A stretch of 6,225 bases of DNA from SIAJ01 sp036266155 (GCA_036266155.1 DATANR010000505.1:1-6225), one strand, 5' to 3'; positions 1 through 6,092 are shown, numbered from the stretch's first letter. Numbers and translations are program-made. The notes: generated by a model not told the origin, from the letters alone.

Positions 1-51
1 TTCGGCCTGATGCAAGATCTCCCGCAGACGAGGATCGAAACGCCCATCCAT
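1..51 (-). CDS. N-terminal fragment of an unrecognised protein, runs off the window
   Basis: An ATG at position 51 on the minus strand opens a frame that stays open to the window edge (17 codons, reading MDGRFDPRLREILHQAE). The start is supported by a near-ideal Shine-Dalgarno, AAGGAG, five bases upstream of the ATG. Seventeen residues are too few to assign a family: they are charged, with no signal peptide or lipobox, so a cytoplasmic protein is the simplest guess. The gene lies 94 bases downstream of the 105-residue hypothetical gene on the same strand and could be in the same transcript, although its own strong ribosome binding site means it does not depend on translational coupling. Confidence 0.6.
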   Translation of the reverse strand, partial: MDGRFDPRLREILHQAE

Positions 52-56
52 GGCCG

Positions 57-62
57 CTCCTT
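57..62 (-). promoter_or_regulatory. Shine-Dalgarno site of the gene at the left edge
   Basis: On the minus strand AAGGAG occupies 62 down to 57, with a five-base spacer (CGGCC) before the ATG at 51. It is the strongest ribosome binding site in the window and is the main reason for calling the truncated gene at 1-51. Confidence 0.65.
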
Positions 63-145
63 CCGTGGAGAAAACATCGATGGAAGCGATTGTGGCCGAC
101 GGACTTCTGCGCCGTCAAGACGACATACAGTAGAACTACAAGGGC

Positions 146-463
146 TCAGTTCATCGGCACGCTAATTTCGAGGAACAAGTCGTCGTCAATGGTGCCTGGC
201 GGGACGTTCGTTTTGACTGCATCGTCGAGACGCATGAGCTTGCCGTGTTTCTTCTCGACGAGTGCATCCAACATGTTCTTATACGGCATGTCGTTCCAGC
301 GCTTGGCGTGAGCCTGGACCTTGTTGCACGGCAGCATCGCCATCAATCCATTGGGCATCAGGTCCATACCGTCCTGAATCGGCTTCGTTCCTTCGTCCAG
401 CAGCCCGGCCAAGAAATCGCGGAACCGCTCCGACTCGGGCTCAAGGTCCTTGCGCCAGTCCAC
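146..463 (-). CDS. hypothetical protein, 105 residues, GTG start
   Basis: I do not recognise the family. The frame opens with GTG at 463 and ends in TGA at 146-148. Third positions are mostly G or C and the composition is that of a folded soluble protein: acidic and basic residues alternate in the N-terminal half (KDLEPESERFRDF), followed by a methionine-rich central stretch (QDGMDLMPNGLMAMLP) and an acidic C-terminal segment (TIDDDLFLEISVPMN). No signal peptide, lipobox or membrane segment is visible. The start is uncertain: no Shine-Dalgarno precedes the GTG, there is no ATG upstream in frame, and the frame is open back to 505, overlapping the end of the lipoprotein gene by 14 codons with protein-like sequence (SVARLNFPV). 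The gene begins 28 bases after the lipoprotein stop, so translation by coupling to that gene is plausible. A non-standard start further upstream or a frameshift near 463-505 are alternatives. Confidence 0.6.
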   Translation of the reverse strand: MDWRKDLEPESERFRDFLAGLLDEGTKPIQDGMDLMPNGLMAMLPCNKVQAHAKRWNDMPYKNMLDALVEKKHGKLMRLDDAVKTNVPPGTIDDDLFLEISVPMN

Positions 464-491
464 TGGAAAATTGAGCCGAGCGACGGAATAA

Positions 492-965
492 TTATCGCTG
501 GCGATTCATGGGCACCCGGAGCGTGTGCTCGTCAGACCCGATCCGAATGTGCCAGACGTAGGTGATCGTTAACCCGAAGGTTTCGCCGGCGGGACCGCCG
601 AGTTCCACCAGCAGCGACACTGGCCCGGTCTGGCCGGCGTCCACGGTCCGCGCCGCCGTGTTTTCGGCGCCAGCAAAGAGGTTGGCCTTGAGCGCCCGGC
701 CGTTCGTCTCGATTTCTGCTCCCACAACAACGACCTCGGCCGCGGAACCGTTGACCACGTCCAGCCCGATGAACTCGTTCGAGCTGCCGATCAGAATCGA
801 AGACGGAGTGACCGAGAACTTCACGCCAGCGATGGTCGTTGCCCATTCCGAAACCGGCTGCCCGTTCGCATCCACCGGCGTGTACGTATACCCTGGATCG
901 CAGCCCGCAACGGCGACTGCGGACAGAGCGGCGGCGACACCGGTAAAATAGCGGAATCGACACAT
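492..965 (-). CDS. small secreted lipoprotein of unknown function, 157 residues
   Basis: The N terminus is a lipoprotein signal peptide: short basic start (MCRFRYF), an alanine/valine-rich hydrophobic core, and a lipobox V-A-G-C with the lipidated cysteine at residue 22. The residue after it is Asp (D23), which in Escherichia coli retains lipoproteins in the inner membrane; whether that rule holds here is unknown. The mature part (about 135 residues) is rich in Val, Thr, Gly and Ala with alternating hydrophobic residues (FSVTPSSILIGSSNEF, GPVSLLVELGG, LTITYVWHI), which suggests an all-beta, immunoglobulin-like fold. No catalytic motif is visible and I do not recognise a family. The start is fixed by the signal peptide; the bases in front contain only a weak GAAGG about 16-20 bases upstream. 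The next gene starts 28 bases after its TAA stop, so the two are probably co-transcribed. Confidence 0.75.
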   Translation of the reverse strand: MCRFRYFTGVAAALSAVAVAGCDPGYTYTPVDANGQPVSEWATTIAGVKFSVTPSSILIGSSNEFIGLDVVNGSAAEVVVVGAEIETNGRALKANLFAGAENTAARTVDAGQTGPVSLLVELGGPAGETFGLTITYVWHIRIGSDEHTLRVPMNRQR

Positions 966-1119
966 CGGCTGTACTGGCGTCGAACCTTCACTGGATTATG
1001 TGGGGTGAATCGTACCCATTCGCTCAACCGGCCGCAACAAGTTCCACCGCGCCTGTCAAGCACGCGAAGCTCATGCCGTACTGTTAACGTGAAAGACAGG
1101 GAGTGAGGGAAATGAGCGC

Positions 1120-1132
1120 GGCCAAAACTGCG
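1120..1132. repeat. 13-base direct repeat, second copy at 1282-1294
   Basis: GGCCAAAACTGCG at 1120-1132 recurs as GGCCAAAACTACG at 1282-1294 (12 of 13 identical), in the same orientation 162 bases apart. The first copy also forms the left arm of an imperfect hairpin with GTTTTGCC at 1145-1152. It could be chance, or a remnant of a small mobile or repetitive element. Confidence 0.4.
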
Positions 1133-1240
1133 ACATCAAGCGGGGTTTTGCCGTTGCAACGAAATGAAATGAGTGAGTCAAATTGGGGCTAGCGCAGACC
1201 GTAACTAGACAAAGTTGGACAGAGGGGCATCACAAAAACG

Positions 1241-1267
1241 TTGGCGATCTTGGCGACCTTGGCGACC
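1241..1267. repeat. 9-base tandem repeat, three copies
   Basis: Three back-to-back units TTGGCGATC, TTGGCGACC and TTGGCGACC, followed by a partial TTA, occupy 1241-1267. The repeat is non-coding as far as can be seen. A nine-base period would preserve a reading frame, so it may be a decayed coding remnant or an intergenic microsatellite-like tract. Confidence 0.6.
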
Positions 1268-1368
1268 TTACCCCCTTAACTGGCCAAAACTACGCAGGGC
1301 GATTGGGGACGGCGCATTTCATTGCAAACTTGGCATATGTCGTGAAAGCAATCAATTCGTAGCCGCGA

Positions 1369-4368
1369 TCAGAACGGTTGCTGGACACCGAACCAGACTT
1401 GCAGGGGGATCTGGTTACCGATTGCCTTGGCGATGTCGACGCGGATGGTGGCGCGTTCCAGGAAGCTGAAGAAGTCGACCTGGAAGCGGACGCCGACGCC
1501 GATGGCGTGGGCGACAGGGCCGATTGAGTGATAGTCGAGATAGGCGTCGCCAATGTCGTAGAACGGCGCGAGAGTTACCGCACGCAGCCGAATCATGCGG
1601 TCGGCGATGTCGTAGTCGACGTCGCGCATCAGTGGGATGCGCACCTCCAGGCTGCCGACCCACGTGCAACTGCCCTGACGTTCGAAGACGTCATAACCGC
1701 GGAACCACTCGTTGCCGCCGAGGCTGAACAGGCGGGCGTTCGACGGCGCCCCGACCGCGACGCCGGCCCGGACAGCAAGCTTCACGTCAGAGAGCCAGCC
1801 GTGGCCGTCGGGCAGGCCCAGCGTGTAGCCCACCTGTCCCCAGGCCAGACCGGTGAAGCGACTCTCGCCGAAAAGCGGCAGGCCGCCGGCCACATTAGCG
1901 TCGAGGTAATAGCCGGTGTCCGGGTCCCAGTACGGTGTCCGCGTGTCGTGCCGATAGTGCAGGCCGAGCGTTGTCAGCGGATCGACGCCGATGCCGCCCT
2001 GTTCCAAGTGCCGGGGCAGCGGCATCCAATTGTGTTGATAGGCCACGTACGCTTCCGCATATTCACGCGGGTAGAGGTACAGGCTTGCCGTCGGCTCCAG
2101 GATGTCGCGCACCCACACGACGCCGCGATCCGGCTTGTAGTCGGCGGTCGCGATGCCCTGGGCAATTGACACTTCGCCATGCGCGCCGATTTCCCACTTC
2201 GCATCCGGACAATGGTGGAGGAGCGCATCGAAGCCGGCCGCAACGTCGCCGAACGTCGGCCGGAAGCCCGCGTAGACGCCGCCCTGGAATTCCTCGGTGC
2301 GGAACACGCCGGCGCGCAGGCCCAGGTTGCTCGCCCGCGTGGTCCAGCCATCCGAGTACATCGCGCCGTAGAACCACGGGCCGAAGATCACGTTCCACTT
2401 GTCGTAGTCGTTGGTGAAGTTCGTCTCGTCGAGGAAGGTGTAGATCGGCCGCGGCCGATAGTTGATCGGCACCTTCCAGTAGTTGTTCGCGGGGTCCTTG
2501 TCCGGGATCACCAGGTCGGGATCGACCATCACCTGGTCCGGTGGGCCGGGCAAATCGACCTCGACGCGGAAGTGCGTGTCGTCGACCCACTCGGATTTCT
2601 GCACCTTGTCGTACTTGACCGTCGCTGCGCCCTTATCATCCTTGCCCGGCTTCGGCGGAACCTGGATCGGCACGCGGACGGAATAGCTCGTGCCCTTGTC
2701 GAAGCTGAACCCGAGCGTCGTCGGTTCGTTGATCGCCGACCGCTGGCTCAGGATGACCGAGGCGCGATAGCCGCCCGCGGCCGGAACGCCGGTCACGCCG
2801 TCGACGGACCAGTCGCTCATGTTTGCCGTGTACAACCAGTCCTTGAAGAACGCGTCCCACTTGCGGCCGGTGTAATCTTCGAGTTCGCGCTGGAAGTCCT
2901 CGACGCGGATGATGCGGAAGTAGTACTTGCTGTAGACACGGCGCATGAACTCGAGGAACGCGGTCGGGCCGAGGCGTTCCTCGATCATGCCGACGATCTT
3001 GCTGCCGCGATCGTAGACGGCCGCGAACATCCCGATGACACTGCCGTACTTCTCCAGATCGAGCACCGCGGGGGCGAGTTGGCCGTTCTTCAGGACCGCG
3101 AAGAAGGTGCTGAACTTGTAGTTTTCCCGCTTGATCCCCGGCAAAAACGACAACTCCGGCGGGTAGTTGAGCAAGTCGTTGTTGCGGCCTTCGATGCCGT
3201 TGAGCAGGCGATGCGACAGATGCGTCACGATCGCCTCGTCCATAAACGTTTCCTTGTACCCATTGGTGCCGACGATGTTGTAGAACCACTGGTGGCACAC
3301 CTCGTGGGAGATCAAGTACTGCACGTACTTCTCCGCGAGGTGCGGCATGTCGAACACGCGCTGATCGATTAGCACGAGGTCGCCGCACTCGTTGCCGTTC
3401 CAGCCGAAGTACGACTCGGCGATGGTGAACTCGGGATACGGCAGCGGGCCGAACCACTGGGCATAGTTCTCGATGGCGATGGCCGCGTGCTTGATGAGCA
3501 CTTTCGCGTAGAACTCGTTTTCCGGGAAGGCCATGCACTTGACCTTCACCGGCTGGCCGGTCCCGTTCTTCGCAACGGTCGAGAATTCACGGAAGCGCGC
3601 CGATGCCAGAAGCGCGAAGTCGCGCGCGACGACGGGGCCGATGATCACTTCCTTGGTGTCTGGCCATTCCTCGATCTTCGCGATCGATCCGGAGCAGGCG
3701 ATTTGCTGATCCTTCGGTAAACGCACACGAGCATTGAAGACGCCGGCCTCGTTCGACCACGCCTGGCCCCACGGGATGAACGGCGTCGGCTGCCAGCCCT
3801 TGCCTTTCTCGTGGACCGCGAAGACCGGGTGCCAGTTGGTCAGGAATGTGACTCCCTTCCAGTGTCCCCATCGGCCCTGTACTTCGGGCAAGTCCATCGC
3901 ATAGTGCAGTTCCACGGTCGCCGACGCACCGGGCGCGAGCGGTTCCGGCAGCACGACGATCAGGGCCGTCGCCAGTTCCTTGTTCCAGAGATGCTTCAAC
4001 TCGCTCCGCTTCCAATCGGCGCCGACCTTCGTGAGTCCGTCGATCTTGTGCAGCTCGAAGGCTTCCTTGAAGAAGATCGCCTCGCGCGCGGGGATGCGGA
4101 AGATCTCCAGCAATCGCGTGTATTGATCGATTTCCTTGGCCGTCTTCGGCGGCGTGAAATGCGAGTGGACGTTGAAGACGAGTTGCTCGATCGGCTGGCC
4201 GGTATTGTTCGTCCAGGTCGCTTGTTGAACGACTTCGACTTTGCGGCCACTGGCGTCGATCGCGATGTTGAAATCGTAGCGCGGCAGGCCTTCGGGCGGC
4301 CGCAAGTCGGCGGCGCGCAGCGAAAGTCCCAAAACCAACAGGGCGGTGATGGCCAACCCGGTGCGCAT
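1369..4368 (-). CDS. M1-family zinc metallopeptidase fused to a C-terminal Omp85/BamA-like outer-membrane beta-barrel, 999 residues
   Basis: Predicted exported zinc aminopeptidase-type enzyme carried by an outer-membrane barrel. Residues 1-20 form a Sec signal peptide (LLVLGLSLRAA, cleavage likely near 19-20). About 28-250 is the M1 N-terminal beta domain. The catalytic domain holds HEVCH at 355-359 followed by exactly 18 residues and E378, the M1 zinc signature HEXXH-X18-E (E356 is the general base), and YDRG at 452-455, matching the position of the M1 catalytic tyrosine. The usual GxMEN substrate-binding motif appears to be replaced by WNGNECG (323-329). Residues about 518-635 look like the Ig-like domain that follows the helical part in many M1 enzymes, ending in a DPD...DKDPANN stretch. 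From about 640 to the end the sequence is beta-barrel-like: alternating strands, GG-N-E-WFRGY (884-892), which corresponds to the RGF/RGY loop of Omp85 proteins, FYDIGDAY (936-943), and a terminal Phe999. No POTRA repeat is recognisable. The ATG at 4368 is the only possible start before an in-frame stop; its ribosome site (GGGG) is weak. M1 enzymes normally lack such a barrel. Substrate, and whether the peptidase faces the periplasm or the outside, are unknown. Confidence 0.9.
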   Translation of the reverse strand: MRTGLAITALLVLGLSLRAADLRPPEGLPRYDFNIAIDASGRKVEVVQQATWTNNTGQPIEQLVFNVHSHFTPPKTAKEIDQYTRLLEIFRIPAREAIFFKEAFELHKIDGLTKVGADWKRSELKHLWNKELATALIVVLPEPLAPGASATVELHYAMDLPEVQGRWGHWKGVTFLTNWHPVFAVHEKGKGWQPTPFIPWGQAWSNEAGVFNARVRLPKDQQIACSGSIAKIEEWPDTKEVIIGPVVARDFALLASARFREFSTVAKNGTGQPVKVKCMAFPENEFYAKVLIKHAAIAIENYAQWFGPLPYPEFTIAESYFGWNGNECGDLVLIDQRVFDMPHLAEKYVQYLISHEVCHQWFYNIVGTNGYKETFMDEAIVTHLSHRLLNGIEGRNNDLLNYPPELSFLPGIKRENYKFSTFFAVLKNGQLAPAVLDLEKYGSVIGMFAAVYDRGSKIVGMIEERLGPTAFLEFMRRVYSKYYFRIIRVEDFQRELEDYTGRKWDAFFKDWLYTANMSDWSVDGVTGVPAAGGYRASVILSQRSAINEPTTLGFSFDKGTSYSVRVPIQVPPKPGKDDKGAATVKYDKVQKSEWVDDTHFRVEVDLPGPPDQVMVDPDLVIPDKDPANNYWKVPINYRPRPIYTFLDETNFTNDYDKWNVIFGPWFYGAMYSDGWTTRASNLGLRAGVFRTEEFQGGVYAGFRPTFGDVAAGFDALLHHCPDAKWEIGAHGEVSIAQGIATADYKPDRGVVWVRDILEPTASLYLYPREYAEAYVAYQHNWMPLPRHLEQGGIGVDPLTTLGLHYRHDTRTPYWDPDTGYYLDANVAGGLPLFGESRFTGLAWGQVGYTLGLPDGHGWLSDVKLAVRAGVAVGAPSNARLFSLGGNEWFRGYDVFERQGSCTWVGSLEVRIPLMRDVDYDIADRMIRLRAVTLAPFYDIGDAYLDYHSIGPVAHAIGVGVRFQVDFFSFLERATIRVDIAKAIGNQIPLQVWFGVQQPF

Positions 4369-4423
4369 GCAGGCCCCAAAACCGAAGTACTACGCTCTTT
4401 TCGGTAGATGAGACAAGGCGAGA

Positions 4424-4558
4424 TCAATTGAGAATCGGCAAGATTGGCAAGTACGGTAGTTCCCCGCGAATCGGCACCGGTTCGGCATTTTGGTAAAGAG
4501 ATTCCGGTCCGCGAATCTGGGGAATGCGGTCCTGTAGTTGATCCCAAGTCCATCGCAT
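4424..4558 (-). CDS. doubtful small ORF, 44 residues, upstream of the peptidase gene
   Basis: An ATG at 4558 on the minus strand opens a 44-residue frame ending in TGA at 4424-4426, 55 bases before the peptidase start on the same strand. The product has a plausible-looking amphipathic beginning (MRWTWDQLQDRI) and a proline/leucine-rich tail (ELPYLPILPILN). There is no Shine-Dalgarno, codon use is less GC-biased at third positions than in the neighbouring genes, and the frame stays open upstream into the efflux gene, so it may be a chance ORF. If real it would be a leader peptide gene or the decayed end of a lost gene. I recognise no family. Confidence 0.2.
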   Translation of the reverse strand: MRWTWDQLQDRIPQIRGPESLYQNAEPVPIRGELPYLPILPILN

Positions 4559-4613
4559 GGTATTGGCGTTGGCTCGGCTGAGTTCCGTGGGGGGACGGAC
4601 TCGGCCGATCTCT

Positions 4614-4617
4614 GAGG
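4614..4617 (+). promoter_or_regulatory. Shine-Dalgarno site deciding the efflux gene start
   Basis: GAGG at 4614-4617 lies eight bases before the ATG at 4626. Together with the lipoprotein signal peptide that begins at that ATG, it favours 4626 over the in-frame ATG at 4557. Confidence 0.55.
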
Positions 4618-4625
4618 TCCGGATC

Positions 4626-5993
4626 ATGACCTGCACCCGTCCGACGCTCCGCGTCTGGCTCGCGACCGGCATTGCCGTGGCGCTGGCGGGCTGCCAGGCG
4701 ACCGTGCCAACCAGCGGCGTCCCGGCCGGACTGGGGCAACCGATGCCCGTCGCCACGATTCAACAGGCTTCAGGCTTTGCCGATCTCGCCCACACGGAGT
4801 CACAACCCGCGACCGCGGCGCCGACGATTCCCAATCAACCGCTTAGCCTGAATGACTTGGAGCAACTCGCTCAATCCCACAACCCGATCCTTCAGCGCGA
4901 TCAAGCGCGAATCGAATCCGCACGTGGGCAGGCGCTCCAAGCGGGCCTCTATCCGAATCCGCACTTCGACACCAACAACCCCGAAGTCATCAACGGCAAG
5001 AACAGCTTGTTCAGCGTCGGCGTCATGCAAGAGATCGTGGTGAAGGGCAAACTGCAACTCGACACGGCAGCGGCCGAGGAAGCGGTGCGACAGACTGAGT
5101 TGACGTTTGATCAGAATCGACTCGAACTGCTCGCGAATGTTCGCCGGCAATATTACACGGTCCTCGTTGCTCGGCGTCGTTTGGACGTGCTGACCGAGCT
5201 TTCAGAAATCGTGCGCTCCGCGGCGGAGACCGGCAAGAAGCTCGAGAACGCACAACAGGCGAGCAAGATCGACACGTTGCTCCTGGTCGTGGACGCGCAA
5301 ACGGTGGAAGCGAGCCACAAGAAAGCCGAGACGACACTCGCGGCCGAGCGCAAGCAGCTTGCGGCGATCGTCGGCGTGGATGGCATTGCGATGGCGGACA
5401 TCGCGGGCGATCTGGCCGCGCGGCGGCCGGAGTTCGACGAGGCGCTCCTGCGGCGCTTCGCCGCAAGCGGCAGTACGCTGGTCAGGGTGGCCGAGGCCGA
5501 GATTGCGCGCCGACGGTTGTTGTTGCAGCGGGCCGAGGTCGAGCCCTATCCGAACGTGACGCTCGGGCCCGCGCTTCAATTTGGCGCGCAGCCCGGCAAT
5601 GACCAATTCTGGCTGACGGTCACGTTCCCGATCCCGGTGTGGGACCGCAATCAAGGTAACATCCTCTCCGCTGTCGCCAACGTTCGCGATGCGGAACTGA
5701 GCCTGCGCGTCTTGCAGAACGATCAGCTTGCCAAGGTCGCGGACACGCTCGGCAAATACTTGTCGGCCCGGAACCTCGTTGACAAGTACGAAGCCGACAT
5801 CCTGCCCAATGTGCGGCAAGCGCAGAAGCTGTCGGCCGAGGGATATGCCAAGGGAGTGTTCGACTTCGCGCGTTATCTTCAGGCCCAGCGAACCGTGGTT
5901 GAAACGAATCTCACTTATCTGGAAGCGCTCGAAGCCCTCTGGGCCGCCGCGGCTGATCTCGCGGGCTTGCTACAACTCGAACGGATGCCGTGA
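4626..5993 (+). CDS. TolC-family outer-membrane efflux lipoprotein, CzcC-like, 455 residues
   Basis: Predicted outer-membrane channel of a tripartite efflux pump: trimers of this family form the barrel and the alpha-helical tunnel that dock onto a periplasmic adaptor and an inner-membrane RND pump. The first 22 residues are a lipoprotein signal with the lipobox L-A-G-C, Cys23 being the lipidation site. A low-complexity linker follows to about residue 70. The two tandem efflux repeats follow, each with long Ala/Glu/Arg/Gln-rich coiled-coil helices. Family signatures include AGLYPNPHF (106-114), QEIVVKGK (135-142), FPIPVWDRNQGNI (334-346) and AKGVFDFARYLQAQR (408-422). The YPNP and P-x-P-x-x-D-R-N-x-G-N motifs are typical of the CzcC/CusC-like heavy-metal branch, so a metal-efflux role is likely but not proven. 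An earlier in-frame ATG at 4557 would place 23 extra residues before the signal peptide and is disfavoured. No adaptor or pump gene follows before the inverted repeat and the insertion-sequence-like end. Confidence 0.9.
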   Translation: MTCTRPTLRVWLATGIAVALAGCQATVPTSGVPAGLGQPMPVATIQQASGFADLAHTESQPATAAPTIPNQPLSLNDLEQLAQSHNPILQRDQARIESARGQALQAGLYPNPHFDTNNPEVINGKNSLFSVGVMQEIVVKGKLQLDTAAAEEAVRQTELTFDQNRLELLANVRRQYYTVLVARRRLDVLTELSEIVRSAAETGKKLENAQQASKIDTLLLVVDAQTVEASHKKAETTLAAERKQLAAIVGVDGIAMADIAGDLAARRPEFDEALLRRFAASGSTLVRVAEAEIARRRLLLQRAEVEPYPNVTLGPALQFGAQPGNDQFWLTVTFPIPVWDRNQGNILSAVANVRDAELSLRVLQNDQLAKVADTLGKYLSARNLVDKYEADILPNVRQAQKLSAEGYAKGVFDFARYLQAQRTVVETNLTYLEALEALWAAAADLAGLLQLERMP

Positions 5994-6016
5994 GGACAAA
6001 GAGAATTCACCTCCGA

Positions 6017-6092
6017 GTTACAGAGAGTACAGAGAAAAACCGGGATGGTTTAACGGTGGTACGTCATTTGATTTGTCTTTTCTCTCTGTAAC
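6017..6092. repeat. inverted repeat downstream of the efflux gene
   Basis: GTTACAGAGAG (6017-6027) and CTCTCTGTAAC (6082-6092) are perfect 11-base reverse complements separated by 54 bases. The left arm also contains a tandem 9-base repeat, TACAGAGAG then TACAGAGAA (6019-6036). The loop is too long for a classical intrinsic terminator. The ACAGAGA-type sequence resembles dispersed intergenic repeats of the form ACACAGAG...CTCTGTGT that I associate with environmental genomes; that resemblance is from memory. The right arm overlaps the presumed insertion-sequence end at 6088. Confidence 0.6.

Larger units (their letters stand above)
966..1368. other. intergenic region, 403 bases, with short repeats and no gene
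   Basis: This gap separates the stop of the peptidase-barrel gene from the start of the lipoprotein gene on the same strand. I see no credible coding frame, tRNA or convincing intrinsic terminator. It holds a 9-base tandem repeat (1241-1267), a 13-base direct repeat (1120-1132 and 1282-1294), a weak imperfect hairpin (arms 1120-1128 and 1145-1152, 16-base loop, no T-run), and the string GGGGACGGCGCATTT at 1305-1319. The lipoprotein promoter should lie at its left end; a minus-strand TTGACA (1059 down to 1054) has no good -10 box at 16-18 bases, so I do not call it. Confidence 0.6.
4369..4625. other. divergent intergenic region between the peptidase-barrel and efflux genes
   Basis: These 257 bases must carry the promoters for both divergent genes. 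A possible plus-strand promoter is TTGAGA (4428-4433), an 18-base spacer and TACGGT (4452-4457); the -10 match is poor and I hold it only as a suggestion. No strong operator palindrome or riboswitch-like structure is evident. A short minus-strand frame (4424-4558) lies within it and is listed separately as doubtful. Confidence 0.45.

Noticed and set aside
562..951. Plus-strand open frame of 129 codons opposite the lipoprotein gene
   Set aside because: The minus-strand frame has a proper lipoprotein signal and lipobox; the plus-strand product is a Ser/Thr/Pro/Ala-rich shadow without motifs.
1054..1059. Minus-strand TTGACA as a -35 box for the lipoprotein gene
   Set aside because: No acceptable -10 hexamer lies 16-18 bases downstream; the nearest AT-rich hexamer (CATAAT, 991-998 region) is much too far.
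1120..1152. Hairpin in the gap as an intrinsic terminator of the peptidase gene
   Set aside because: The stem is short with a bulge, the loop is 16 bases, there is no T-run on the minus strand, and it sits more than 200 bases past the stop codon.
1528..2169. Plus-strand open frame of 213 codons opposite the barrel domain
   Set aside because: Antisense shadow of the beta-barrel coding sequence, with no domain, no ribosome site and biased composition.
2179..3372. Plus-strand open frame of 397 codons opposite the peptidase-barrel gene
   Set aside because: It lies wholly antisense to a clearly coding gene; its Val/Asp/His/Arg-rich composition is what the complement of GC-biased codons yields, and it has no recognisable domain.
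4557..4625. Upstream in-frame ATG at 4557 as the efflux gene start
   Set aside because: It would add 23 residues before a textbook lipoprotein signal peptide; GAGG eight bases before the ATG at 4626 supports the later start.
3996..4763. Minus-strand open frame of 255 codons spanning the divergent region
   Set aside because: It overlaps both the start of the peptidase gene in another frame and the efflux gene antisense; the Arg/Ser/Pro-rich product looks like a frame shadow.
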